From: Roseibium aggregatum IAM 12614
GTDB taxonomy: Bacteria; Pseudomonadota; Alphaproteobacteria; Rhizobiales; Stappiaceae
Assembly: GCF_000168975.1 (NCBI RefSeq)
Contig: NZ_AAUW01000024.1
Coordinates: forward strand, 1 to 64,000
Length of the DNA stretch: 64,000 nucleotides
Direction: 5' to 3'
Position 1 is the first letter of the stretch. Each line of letters begins with the position of its first letter. Under the pieces are notes generated by a model. That model saw only the letters and a list, made by a program, of their open reading frames with translations, made no database searches and was not told where the DNA came from. Position numbers and translations under genes: made by a program. Positions 53,713 through 62,607 of this stretch are shown piece by piece.

Positions 53713-54726
53713 TCAGTTCTCGGCCGGGAGTTTTTCGCGGATCGCTGCCGCATCGGACAGGATCTGGTCGACGGCTTCCTCGCCGTAGACATCCTTGGCC
53801 TTTGCGTAGACCGACTGCACCGCCTCGCGGAACGGCGCGATATCGGGAACGCTGACCGTGGCGCCGGATTCCTGCATTTCCGTGAGTTGGCTTTCAACCG
53901 AACTCTTGACGAGGTTTCGGCTGAAGGCTGCGGAATCGGCTGCAGCTTTCATCACGGCTTCCTTGTCTTCGTCGGAAAAGGACTGCCAGGTCTTTTCGGC
54001 CACCGTCAGGGGCAGAGGGCTGTAGACGTGGCGTGTCAGCGTTATGTAGGGCGCAACTTCATAGAACCGCAGTGACTTGATGGTGTCGACCGGGTTCTCC
54101 TGGCCGTTGACGATGCCCTGCTGAATGGAAATGTAGACGTCGGTGATCGGCATGACGACCGTCTGGAAGCCGATGGCTTCCATCGACCAGCGGATCATGT
54201 CGTTCGGGAAGACGCGCATTTTCATGGACTTGGCGTCTTCTGGCGAATTCAGTGGTTCGTTGGTGGTGAAGCTGCGGAAGCCGGCTTCCCATGTCGACAG
54301 TACCCGGAAACCCTTTTCCGGCAGCTTGGCGAATTCTCCCTGCAGCCATTCGGAATTGTCATAGAGCTCCCAACCCTGCTCGTAGGTGTCAACCAGGAAC
54401 GGCATGGCCGTGAGGTTCAGCGTCGGCATGTGCGTGGCGTAGCTGCCCGTGGCCGAAACCGTGAAGTCGATGCCGCCAAGCTGCAGCAGTTCAATGGCTT
54501 TCGGATCGTTTGCGAGCGATCCGGACGGAAAGATCTGCACTTCGTAACGGCCGTCCGTATATTCCGCGACCTTCTCCGCAAACAGTTCGGCAGCCTGCTG
54601 ACGGGATCCGCCGGGGTTGTCTGTATGGCTGAATCGTAATGTTTCGACAGCTTGTGCGCCGCTCATGGCCATAGTGAGAATTGCCGCGCTCATCAGCAGG
54701 CGGCTCAAGGATTTCTTGTTAAGCAT
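53713..54726 (-). CDS. dctP: TRAP transporter solute-binding protein DctP
   Basis: This 337-residue DctP-family binding protein starts MLNKKSLSRLL (GGGAGGAG upstream), with a signal peptide ending at GAQA-VETLRF. The family pattern follows (RFSHTDNPGGSRQQAAELFAEKV, IFPSGSLANDPKAIELLQLGG, and the ligand-contacting Arg/Glu region around MKMRVFPNDMIRWS). It is the first gene of the catabolic operon and probably binds a four-carbon sugar acid. A GTATAC palindrome lies upstream. Confidence 0.93.
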   Translation of the reverse strand: MLNKKSLSRLLMSAAILTMAMSGAQAVETLRFSHTDNPGGSRQQAAELFAEKVAEYTDGRYEVQIFPSGSLANDPKAIELLQLGGIDFTVSATGSYATHMPTLNLTAMPFLVDTYEQGWELYDNSEWLQGEFAKLPEKGFRVLSTWEAGFRSFTTNEPLNSPEDAKSMKMRVFPNDMIRWSMEAIGFQTVVMPITDVYISIQQGIVNGQENPVDTIKSLRFYEVAPYITLTRHVYSPLPLTVAEKTWQSFSDEDKEAVMKAAADSAAFSRNLVKSSVESQLTEMQESGATVSVPDIAPFREAVQSVYAKAKDVYGEEAVDQILSDAAAIREKLPAEN

Positions 54727-54779
54727 TTCAATCTCCTCCCACGGCCGCTCCAAGGCCGTATCAATTTACACATTCAACT

Positions 54780-54789
54780 GCGTATACGC
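54780..54789. promoter_or_regulatory. Candidate GntR operator GCGTATACGC
   Basis: This perfect 10-bp palindrome lies 54 bases before dctP and about 130 bases before the divergent oxidoreductase. GTATAC cores are common in FCD-type GntR operators, and the GntR gene ends this locus. Binding is an inference. Confidence 0.45.
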
Positions 54790-54917
54790 TACTCAATCCC
54801 TTGTCAACGGCGCTAATGTCGACTATCAAAATTCCAATGATGGAATTGCCGCTTCGAAACAGGGAAAGCCCTCGGGTCTTCTGCCGATTTCAGGAGTGTG
54901 CGGGAGGACGAAAAAAG

Positions 54918-55976
54918 ATGAACGAAGACTCTGCAAAAGACTTGGGCGTCTCGGACACGTTACGCGTTGCCTGTCTTGGAGCGGGCTACTTTGCCCAGTT
55001 TCACTATGATGCCTGGCGCAGGGTCGAACGGGTTCGGCTGGTCGGTTCCTGTGATCAGGATCCCGCGAAAGCCAAGGCTACTGGACTGACTGCCTTCAGT
55101 GATCTGGAGTGCATGCTGAAGATGGCGAAGCCAGACCTGCTGGACATCATCACGCCGCCGCCAACGCATTTCAGAGCCATCGAGCTTGCCATCAGGAAGG
55201 GGGTGAAGACGATCATCTGTCAGAAACCGTTCTGTACCTCGCTCGAGGAAGCCCGGAAGGCAACGAAGCTGGCAGAAGGAGCCGGCGTGACCATCGTCAT
55301 CCATGAAAACTTCCGCTTCCAGCCCTGGTACCGGACAATCCGACAGGCTCTGGAACGGCAGCTGCTTGGCGATTTGCTTCAGGTAACTTTCCGGCTGCGC
55401 ACAGGGGACGGGCAGGGGCCGAATGCCTACCTGGACCGGCAACCGTATTTTCAGGAAATGCCCAGATTGCTGATCCATGAAACCGGTGTTCACTGGATCG
55501 ACACATTTCGCTACCTCATTGGCGAGCCCGAGGCGGTCTATGCGGATCTTCGCAGGCTCAACCCGGCCATCAAGGGTGAGGATGCCGGTTACTTCATTTT
55601 CGACTATTCAAACGGGGTGAGAGCGCTCTTCGACGGCAACAGGCTTCTGGACCACGCAGCCGAAAATTGCAGAACCACACTTGGTGAAGCTTTGTTGGAG
55701 GGCACTCGGGGAACGCTGACATTGAAAGGCGACGGCTCGGTGCGCTTGCGTCATTTCGGCGACAAGGATGAAACTCTTCTGCTGGCGGCACAGGATTGGC
55801 CTGGCTTTGGCGGCGATTGCGTCAAGAATCTGATAAGCCATGTTGTAGACGGTCTCCTGGATGGAAAGCCGCTGGAAAACGAGGCGCGGAGCTACCTGAA
55901 GGTGATTACAATCGAACAGGCCATCTATGAGTCGGATCGCAAGGGGCAGAAAATCCGGGAGTTTGACTGTGCTTGA
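54918..55976 (+). CDS. Gfo/Idh/MocA-family oxidoreductase
   Basis: This 352-residue oxidoreductase has LGAGYFAQFHYDAW as Rossmann start, ITPPPTH and CQKPFC in place of the usual EKP (Glu replaced by Gln). The start MNEDSAKDLG was chosen because GGGAGGA lies nine bases upstream; the frame is open to 54801. Divergent from dctP and co-transcribed with the GntR gene, it may oxidise the transported sugar acid. Confidence 0.88.
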   Translation: MNEDSAKDLGVSDTLRVACLGAGYFAQFHYDAWRRVERVRLVGSCDQDPAKAKATGLTAFSDLECMLKMAKPDLLDIITPPPTHFRAIELAIRKGVKTIICQKPFCTSLEEARKATKLAEGAGVTIVIHENFRFQPWYRTIRQALERQLLGDLLQVTFRLRTGDGQGPNAYLDRQPYFQEMPRLLIHETGVHWIDTFRYLIGEPEAVYADLRRLNPAIKGEDAGYFIFDYSNGVRALFDGNRLLDHAAENCRTTLGEALLEGTRGTLTLKGDGSVRLRHFGDKDETLLLAAQDWPGFGGDCVKNLISHVVDGLLDGKPLENEARSYLKVITIEQAIYESDRKGQKIREFDCA

Positions 55977-56643
55977 GGCTCCGAAACAAAAGACCATCAC
56001 CACCCAGGCCATGGAACAGATCCGCCAGCTCATTTTCGACGGTGAACTGGCGGCAGGCTCCGATCATCTCGAAAGCGAACTTGCCGACCGGCTTGGCATG
56101 TCCCGCACACCGGTGCGTGAGGCGACATTGATGCTTGCCCAGCAAGGCCTTCTGGAGGTACGGCCTCGCAAGGGTGTTCGCATCGCCACCTTGTCGTTAA
56201 AGGACATGGAGGAAATCTACGCGATCCTGACCGAACTGGAGAGCCTTGCTGCCGAAGAAGCCGCTGAAAAAGGCTATTCGGAAAAGGATCTGGTCGCGCT
56301 CAAACAGTCGATCGAATCGATGGAAGAAGCGTTGAAGCGTGAAGACCGGGACGCCTGGGCCATCGCCGACGACGACTTCCACGCCGAGCTTGTCCGCCTT
56401 GGCGGCAATTCACGGATACAGTCCATCGTTTCGATGATGTCCAACCAGGTTCGTCGGGCCCGCGCCATGACACTCTATTTTCGCCCGCTGCCGGTCAAAT
56501 CCAACGAGGACCACCGCGCCGTCTTCGACGCAATCCGAAAAGGCGACCCAGCGGCAGCTCGAGAGCGCCACCATATCCACCGGCAGCACGCTCGCGAAGT
56601 GCTGATCGAACTCTTGAAGAGGCACAGGCTTTTGCAAATATAA
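55969..56643 (+). CDS. GntR/FCD-family transcriptional regulator
   Basis: This 224-residue FadR-type regulator has a winged HTH (QLIFDGELAAGSDHLESELADRLGMSRTPVREATLMLAQQG) and an FCD ligand domain containing the metal-binding His region near HRAVFDAIRKGD. The start is a GTG (VLEAPKQK) with GGGAG seven bases upstream that overlaps the oxidoreductase stop. An ATG at 55927 lies inside that gene. It likely controls the divergent dctPQM-otn operon. Confidence 0.88.
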   Translation: MLEAPKQKTITTQAMEQIRQLIFDGELAAGSDHLESELADRLGMSRTPVREATLMLAQQGLLEVRPRKGVRIATLSLKDMEEIYAILTELESLAAEEAAEKGYSEKDLVALKQSIESMEEALKREDRDAWAIADDDFHAELVRLGGNSRIQSIVSMMSNQVRRARAMTLYFRPLPVKSNEDHRAVFDAIRKGDPAAARERHHIHRQHAREVLIELLKRHRLLQI

Positions 56644-56647
56644 AAAC

Positions 56648-56767
56648 CTAGCGGAGCACTGAGGGCAGGAGGTGTTGTCGCAAATTTTTTGAAGCGCTGT
56701 TCTTCAGCATGGCGTTGTCGAGCACTGCCTCTGCCAGGAGCTTCTTGAGCTTCGCGCTCTCGATCTG
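56648..56767 (-). pseudogene. IS3-family OrfA relic
   Basis: The minus strand reads ESAKLKKLLAEAVLDNAMLKNSAS, the leucine-zipper end of an IS3 OrfA, without its HTH or an OrfB. It marks the left border of the conjugation segment and a past IS-mediated junction. Confidence 0.65.
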
Positions 56768-56797
56768 ATCAACGAATTAGGTCCTGCCGGACTACAT

Positions 56798-57880
56798 TCA
56801 CCGTGACATCCCTTTGGATCTCCGAGACCTAATCTGACGAGTGCGGATCTTCTTCGGTTCTTGGCCGGAGATGATCTGCAGATATGACTTCTGCAGCTCC
56901 AAGGCCTCGCGGGCCTCGGCATCGACACCGGCCTGTTGCTCCAGAAACCGGCGCCAGGACACCCGCTTGCCGGTGTGACCTCCGGTCATGCGTTTCCAGG
57001 CAGGATGTTGTTCGAGGCGTGGATCGAGCGGACGGCGGCGGTATTTGGTTTTAGGCTTTGTCTGATCAAAGAGCCGGTCCTGTTTGCGATAAGGGCCGTA
57101 CTTGTCTTCAAGGTTCTTTTTGGAAAACAGCCGATCAACGGCGCTGGCTTTTTCCATGGTGCCGGTGTCGATATCGCGGAACACGAACCCGGCCCCACGC
57201 CGGCGAAGCCCGACGCCGTAGAGTGCAAAGCCCTCGTGCAATTCCTCCCAGGTTTCTGCTACTCGAAGGACCGCAAGCAAGTCGGTCTTGTGTTCCTTCA
57301 AGTATCCGGAAAACGATTGCTCCCAGGAATTCGCTTCCTTGTCCCGAGCGCGCTGATTGTCGCGTTCCTCCTGAATACGGTCCTTATCCGGGCCACGGCC
57401 CTGGACCACCTCCAATCCGTGTTTCTTTTCCAGCTCGGCCGCGGTCTTCTGCAAGATCTGGAAATCGCGAAACGGGGTGTGCATCCGGAAGGTTTCCGGA
57501 TGCACAAGATTGAACTGGATATGCATGTGGAAGTTTTCAGTATTGATGTGGGTGCCAACCACGCGCTGATGATCTTCCAAGCCGAGAGCCATTGCGAACT
57601 CAGTCTCAATGTCCTTCAGAACATCGATGTCGGGCTTTTCGCCTTTGGCAAATGATACCACCAAGTGGTAGTTCGGATCTGACTTGCTGCGAGCATTCAA
57701 GGCCTGCGTCGCGCGGATCTCCGCAATGGCCGTGTCCAGGTCACCGATGCCGTCGCCGGCCTTGCAGTTGGAAAGCCAGAACTGATCGAGCTTTTCGCCC
57801 TTCTCCTTTGCACCGGCTATGTATTTCGCGAGAGCTTTGGCGCTGGAACATTTCTTGAGAGACGTTTTTTTGGCAATCAC
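56798..57880 (-). CDS. MOB-type relaxase
   Basis: This relaxase is about 360 residues from a GTG start that overlaps the MobC stop (GTGA). The metal-binding motif is THINTENFHMHIQFNLVH (H-x6-H-x-H), typical of MobA/TraI-type HUH relaxases. A candidate nucleophile Tyr is Y20 in ALAKYIAGAKE. A basic C-terminal tail follows (RTRQIRSRRSKGMSR). It would nick oriT and lead the strand into the T4SS with VirD4. An ATG at 57901 is an alternative. Confidence 0.85.
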   Translation of the reverse strand: MIAKKTSLKKCSSAKALAKYIAGAKEKGEKLDQFWLSNCKAGDGIGDLDTAIAEIRATQALNARSKSDPNYHLVVSFAKGEKPDIDVLKDIETEFAMALGLEDHQRVVGTHINTENFHMHIQFNLVHPETFRMHTPFRDFQILQKTAAELEKKHGLEVVQGRGPDKDRIQEERDNQRARDKEANSWEQSFSGYLKEHKTDLLAVLRVAETWEELHEGFALYGVGLRRRGAGFVFRDIDTGTMEKASAVDRLFSKKNLEDKYGPYRKQDRLFDQTKPKTKYRRRPLDPRLEQHPAWKRMTGGHTGKRVSWRRFLEQQAGVDAEAREALELQKSYLQIISGQEPKKIRTRQIRSRRSKGMSR

Positions 57881-58209
57881 GGCTTTAACTCTGCAACACA
57901 AGCCTTGATCTGTTGCTGCGTCTGACGAACGTCGCGCAGAAGCGACTGCATCTGTCGGACCATATGGCCGTCCGCAGTCTCATTCATTCCCTTCAGCAAC
58001 AGGTTGCCCAACCGAGCCTGGTCAGCGTTGATTTCCAGGAGACGCAAGATCGCCTGATCCAGCGACTTATCCGGAAACTTACCGCTTTCCAGGATTCGTT
58101 CGGCAACCTTGGAAACGGACATGTTTGTCCGTTTCGCGTGGCTAGTGATCCGCCCGTGGATCTCCGGATTGAGGTAAGTAATGAGCTGGATTCGCCGGGG
58201 CTTTTTCAC
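57877..58209 (-). CDS. MobC/TraJ-like relaxosome accessory protein
   Basis: This 110-residue protein has an N-terminal ribbon-helix-helix pattern (RRIQLITYLNPEIHGRITSHAKRTNMSVSKVAERIL) and a helical C-terminus. RHH proteins of this size assist relaxase binding at oriT. It overlaps the primase stop and relaxase start. oriT itself was not located. Confidence 0.78.
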   Translation of the reverse strand: MKKPRRIQLITYLNPEIHGRITSHAKRTNMSVSKVAERILESGKFPDKSLDQAILRLLEINADQARLGNLLLKGMNETADGHMVRQMQSLLRDVRQTQQQIKACVAELKP

Positions 58210-59417
58210 CGGGACATCTCCAGCTCACGGCCTAATCCTTTGTCCTTGCCTAAACTGCGGGCGTGCTCCCTCTGCATTTGCACAAAGGAATCTCGCAGGG
58301 CCGTGAGCAGGCCTTTTTCACCGCGGATCTGTTTCAGGTCGTTCCAGTCAGTTGCCCCGCGCTCCTTTTCGGCTGGCGTAAAACTCGGAGCCAGCACCTT
58401 GCCGCCAACCGCCTCGGCGGCGCGTTGCGCGCACTTCAGGCCCTTGTTGGGCAGGGGCGGATTTCTGTTCGGCAAATGATGATCGTCATCGGCTGCGATC
58501 AGAAGATTTGCTTTCGGGAACTTCTCTCGAACGGCCTTCGCGGTGGCAACGAGGTTGTCACCATCAAAGGCAACGGCGGTCGGCAGATTGGTCGCCTTAT
58601 GAACATCCGCACCGGTTGCGTAGCCCTCGCCGATTATGATGGTCAGTTTGTCGCCTTTGTCTCGGCCGTTTTCCAGATCCTTGCTCGGGTCAATCGTGTG
58701 AAAGAGCCCTTCTTTTCGGCCATGCTTCAGGTAGATTTTTTCTTCGCCGACAAACTGCAGCGACCAGATGCGGCCGTTTTCGTCGCGCAGCGGCACGACC
58801 ATGCGGCCATCGTCGGCCACTTTCACGCCATAGCCGCGAACGTTCTTCCGGGCGAGGTAAGGGCAATTTTCGGGGGTGGCCCAGGACTTCAGGTTCGTCC
58901 AGATTCCAAAGGCCCGTTTGGCTGTCGCTTCCTGTTCGGTAGCTCTCACGCGCTCGCGGTTCTCGCGGTTCTGCGCGGCTTCGGCGACAAGGCGTTGCTT
59001 TTCTTGCTGTGTCAGGCCGTCCCCTTTGGAGATCCACTGCAAGGGTACATCGTCGCCCTTGAAGTTCTTGAACTGGCCGTTAGGAACACCATCCAGAAAG
59101 CCGCGATAGCTGGCGTTGGTTTCCTTGCCATCGCCGGTGAGCGCAATGCGGTGCCACTTCCCGTCCATTTCCGGAAGACCATGCAGCTCCGCGCCGTTGT
59201 CACGCAGGAACTTACCGAAGGCAGTGCGCGGATCCTCGTGAGGTCGCTCCTGCTGGTTTTCCGGAAGAAACTGTTTCAGCGCCTCCGGAACCTCTGTGCC
59301 TTTTGTGAACCAGGCCTTGGCCTTCTTGTCCCAGATAGCACCGGCTTCATCTGCGACCGTGCGCTGCTCATAGGGAACGGCCAGGTAGGTTTTTTGAATG
59401 GGTTGTTTGTCAGCCAT
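58206..59417 (-). CDS. Plasmid primase with Toprim domain, TraC-like
   Basis: This 403-residue protein opens with a DUF5710-like region (YLAVPYEQRTVADEAGAIWDKKAKAWFTKG). A zinc-less primase-like centre follows, then a Toprim domain: IIIGEGYATGADVHKAT (Glu) and LLIAADDDHH (Asp pair). Such primases travel with conjugative systems and prime the transferred strand. ATGA joins it to the MobC-like gene. Confidence 0.85.
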   Translation of the reverse strand: MADKQPIQKTYLAVPYEQRTVADEAGAIWDKKAKAWFTKGTEVPEALKQFLPENQQERPHEDPRTAFGKFLRDNGAELHGLPEMDGKWHRIALTGDGKETNASYRGFLDGVPNGQFKNFKGDDVPLQWISKGDGLTQQEKQRLVAEAAQNRENRERVRATEQEATAKRAFGIWTNLKSWATPENCPYLARKNVRGYGVKVADDGRMVVPLRDENGRIWSLQFVGEEKIYLKHGRKEGLFHTIDPSKDLENGRDKGDKLTIIIGEGYATGADVHKATNLPTAVAFDGDNLVATAKAVREKFPKANLLIAADDDHHLPNRNPPLPNKGLKCAQRAAEAVGGKVLAPSFTPAEKERGATDWNDLKQIRGEKGLLTALRDSFVQMQREHARSLGKDKGLGRELEMSR

Positions 59418-59470
59418 GGCGAAAAACTCCTTGAACGAAAGCGGGGAAGAAACTTGATGTGCTGTGGCGG

Positions 59471-59671
59471 TCAGTCGAGGAACACGCCATCGACCTCGGC
59501 AGGGCCGGCATAGGCGCTCGTGTCTTTCGGCCAGAGCTCAACGCCATCGGTGTTGATGACCGTGATATTGCGAAGCGGGGAATTGTCGGTGAGGTAGCCG
59601 CCGATAATTTCGATATCGCCGTAAAGGCGCTGGACGGCTTCAAGCCGCGCGATTGCTGTGCTGATCTTCAT
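59471..59671 (-). CDS. Small conserved-looking plasmid protein
   Basis: This 66-residue soluble protein (MKISTAIARLEAVQRLYGDIEIIG...) overlaps the VirD4 stop (ATGA). No family is recognised, but the overlap and context indicate a real gene. Confidence 0.6.
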   Translation of the reverse strand: MKISTAIARLEAVQRLYGDIEIIGGYLTDNSPLRNITVINTDGVELWPKDTSAYAGPAEVDGVFLD

Positions 59672-61533
59672 GAGGAAGCCTTTGCGTTGGACGACGGGAG
59701 AGAAGGAATTGAAGTGGGGGAGGCGAGCGGGATTTTTGCCCGGGCCTGAAGGTCTTCGTTCTGGAAGTAGAGAACCTGGCGGCCATAGATGGCCGGACGC
59801 CCGGCCACAAAAATCAGCATGTCACCGGCACGGGTGACCTTGCCGCTGCTACCCACCTGGATCCCCGGCAACGACATGCATTCGTCCGGGGTGAGAAGCG
59901 GCCGGGCCACCTCCATCAATGTTTCGGAATAATTCGTCCCGATTTTCCCGGTGGTGTGGCTGGCTGAGGTCTTTTTCTGAACCAGGGTGGTCTTACCGGC
60001 CATGTCCGACAGAACCCGGGCTGTTTCCATCGTGTTCGGCGCGTAGGCGATCCGGACATGGCAGTTGGAAACAATCGACTGTTCGCGGCCGTAAGTTTTC
60101 TGGAGCTGCGTGAGATCCTGAACGATGACAAAGGCTTTCAGTCCGTAGCCCGCCATGAAGGCAATCGCCTTCTCGAAAATCTCCAGCTTGCCGACTGACG
60201 TAAACTCGTCGAGCATCAAGAGCATACGGTGTTTGTAATGCTTGACGGACCGGCCGCCCTCGAACGCCATATGAGAGGTAAGACGGGTGAGGAACTGGTT
60301 GAGCAGGATCCGCACCAACGGACGTAACCGGGCGATGTCGGATGGCGGGATGACGATATAGAGGGTCGCCGGCTTGTCGCCGTTCATCAGGTCGGTGATG
60401 CGGAAATCGGATTCCGATATGTTGCGGGCCACAATCGGGTCACTATAAAGCGCAAGCTGAGACGTGCCGGTGGAGTGAACGCCGGATCGCTCGTTGCTGG
60501 ACCGTTTGCGCATACGGGCAGCGCCCAGGCGCACCTCGTCATTGACGACTTCGCGGCCGTGCTCATAGCGCTCCATATCTTTTAAGAGCCGGTCAAAACT
60601 GTCGTCTTCCCCGTCATCTGGCTCGCCATCCTTCTGGCCGAACGCAGCTTTTGCCGCCGCTGCCACGGCCTGTTGGCTGATGGACTTTGAATCCTCGTCG
60701 TCACCGATCGACATGAACGCGCGCACGTCTGCGAGTGTCGCGGTGCGGTTTTCTGATTTTTTGATCCGGTAAAGGACATGCAAGATTGCGGTGCAGAGCC
60801 AGCCGTAGCCCTCCTGCATCCAGAAATCCTTCAGGCCCGTGCCGTCCGGATCGATGATCATGATTGCGATGTTCTGGCAGTCAGCTATTTCGTGGTCCGT
60901 TCCGAACCGGATTTCTGCGAGTGGATTGTATTTGACGGAGCCTTTATCGGCCGCGGGATCGAAGCGAAAAATTCTCTGCCCCTGCGCCGCCCGCCAGCCG
61001 GCAGTCAGAGCGTAGTTCTCACCCTTGATATCGAGCACCAACGCAGATTCTTCCCAGGAGAGCAGAGTGGGAAGGACCAGGCCGACGCCCTTACCTGAGC
61101 GGGTAGGGGCAAAAGCCAAAACATGCTCCGGGCCATCGTGGCGAAGCATCTTGACGCCGCGCCGCATCGGCCAGCCGCCAACGACGACGCCGGATTCCGA
61201 CAGAAGGCCGCTTTCTTTCACGTCCCGGGTTTCAGCCCATCGGGCTGTGCCGTGGATGTCCTTCTGCTTCCGGCCGCCAAAGATCGTTTCCGACCTGGCA
61301 CCAGAAGCGACAATGGCGCCAACAAACATCAAGGTGACAAACGACGCTAGGCCACCATAAGCGGGATGCAGAATTTCAGGCGGGAAGCTGCCAGTCTCAA
61401 GCCAGAAGGCTCTGAGCCACTTCCACCAATCGGGCTGCAAGGGATTGAACCCCAGAAAAGAGTGCCAACCGGACAGCGTCACGCCGACGAGAGCACTACA
61501 AGCCAGAACGGCAAACAAACGCATCAGATGCAT
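59668..61533 (-). CDS. virD4: VirD4/TraG type IV coupling protein
   Basis: This 621-residue T4CP has two N-terminal membrane helices (about 5-25 and 58-78) and Walker A APTRSGKGVGLVLPTLL (about 142-158). Walker B is MLLMLDEFTSVG and the conserved IVQDLTQLQKTYG follows. It links the relaxosome to the T4SS channel. It is seven bases downstream of virB11. Confidence 0.94.
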   Translation of the reverse strand: MHLMRLFAVLACSALVGVTLSGWHSFLGFNPLQPDWWKWLRAFWLETGSFPPEILHPAYGGLASFVTLMFVGAIVASGARSETIFGGRKQKDIHGTARWAETRDVKESGLLSESGVVVGGWPMRRGVKMLRHDGPEHVLAFAPTRSGKGVGLVLPTLLSWEESALVLDIKGENYALTAGWRAAQGQRIFRFDPAADKGSVKYNPLAEIRFGTDHEIADCQNIAIMIIDPDGTGLKDFWMQEGYGWLCTAILHVLYRIKKSENRTATLADVRAFMSIGDDEDSKSISQQAVAAAAKAAFGQKDGEPDDGEDDSFDRLLKDMERYEHGREVVNDEVRLGAARMRKRSSNERSGVHSTGTSQLALYSDPIVARNISESDFRITDLMNGDKPATLYIVIPPSDIARLRPLVRILLNQFLTRLTSHMAFEGGRSVKHYKHRMLLMLDEFTSVGKLEIFEKAIAFMAGYGLKAFVIVQDLTQLQKTYGREQSIVSNCHVRIAYAPNTMETARVLSDMAGKTTLVQKKTSASHTTGKIGTNYSETLMEVARPLLTPDECMSLPGIQVGSSGKVTRAGDMLIFVAGRPAIYGRQVLYFQNEDLQARAKIPLASPTSIPSLPSSNAKASS

Positions 61534-61539
61534 GGTCGA

Positions 61540-62496
61540 TCACGCTGCCTCGGCACTTACCGGCTGGCGGTCGCGCAGCACATAGCGACCCATCTTCATC
61601 TCATAAATATCCGATATAAAACGCCCACCCCGTGGGTCGCGCTTGATGTGGATCACCAGATCGACAAGACGGCGCATGAACGTCTCTGCGTCGGGCAAGG
61701 TCTGACCGGCCGCGTTTATGTTCTCCTGGAATCGTGCGGGAACCAGCTCGGCGCTTTCGGCATGCACGGTGCACATCCAACCGCGGGCGCCGGTGTTGAG
61801 GACGTTGAGTGCAGCGAAGGCATTTTGCGTGGAGATTTCACCGAACAGGATATTGTCCGGAGAGATACGCATCTTGTGATCGTAGAGCTGCTGCCATGTC
61901 CGAAGGCCTGCGCCTTGCGCGGTATCGCGGGCCGCCAGAAGCGAGACGCCATTGTAGAACCGGCTGACCTCAAGCTCGGGCGTATCTTCCGCGCTGACGA
62001 CGCGCCGGTCATCAGGCAGATAGGACAGGAGATTGTTGAGCAGCGTGGTCTTGCCGGTATTGGTCGATCCGGAGATTGCAATGTTGCGCTGCTGATCGAG
62101 GGCCGATTTGAGATAGTCGATCATGCCGGCGGACAGACCCATGTCTTCCAGCGTGATCTTGTGAGGATGTTTGCAGCGGATTGCCAGCGACAGGCCGGAG
62201 ACAACCGAATTGCCGATCAGGCATTCGAAGCGGTGACCGCCCGGCAGAACCGTTGAAAGCTGCGGTTTGGATGTGGGGTCAAATTCCAGACCCTTCATAT
62301 TCGCCAAAGCTCGGCAGATGGTCTTGATCCGGTGCAGGGTCAAAGCCGGTTCATCGACTTCGGCAATGCGGTTTTCCAGATCGCGGCGCTCCACGATCAG
62401 CTTGCCCGGAGCCTTCGTCCGGACCTCGACAACATCGCTCGTGGCATAGTGCCTGGACAGCGGCTCAAGGATTTTTTGCAACAGAACCTGAGACAT
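61540..62496 (-). CDS. virB11: VirB11-type T4SS ATPase
   Basis: This 318-residue secretion ATPase has Walker A ISGSTNTGKTTLLNN (about 141-155), an Asp box near VVSAEDTPELE, the ILFGEI Walker B and the His box GWMCTVHAESAE. It powers pilus assembly and substrate transfer. virB1-virB10 would lie beyond the right edge, after the Cys-repeat gene. Confidence 0.94.
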   Translation of the reverse strand: MSQVLLQKILEPLSRHYATSDVVEVRTKAPGKLIVERRDLENRIAEVDEPALTLHRIKTICRALANMKGLEFDPTSKPQLSTVLPGGHRFECLIGNSVVSGLSLAIRCKHPHKITLEDMGLSAGMIDYLKSALDQQRNIAISGSTNTGKTTLLNNLLSYLPDDRRVVSAEDTPELEVSRFYNGVSLLAARDTAQGAGLRTWQQLYDHKMRISPDNILFGEISTQNAFAALNVLNTGARGWMCTVHAESAELVPARFQENINAAGQTLPDAETFMRRLVDLVIHIKRDPRGGRFISDIYEMKMGRYVLRDRQPVSAEAA

Positions 62497-62561
62497 GGGT
62501 GTTCACTCCGATGCCCGCCCAGTGCTTGGGCGTTGCGATAAATTTTGAGAATGGGGAAAGG

Positions 62562-62591
62562 GCAGGGACCCGGGCCAGGCCAGGTCCCTGC
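62562..62591 (-). terminator. GC-rich hairpin between the Cys-repeat gene and virB11
   Basis: GCAGGGACC and GGTCCCTGC pair around a 12-base loop just after the Cys-repeat stop. Only weak T-tracts follow, so termination may be partial. Confidence 0.5.
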
Positions 62592-62607
62592 AAGTTTCAG
62601 AAAACCG

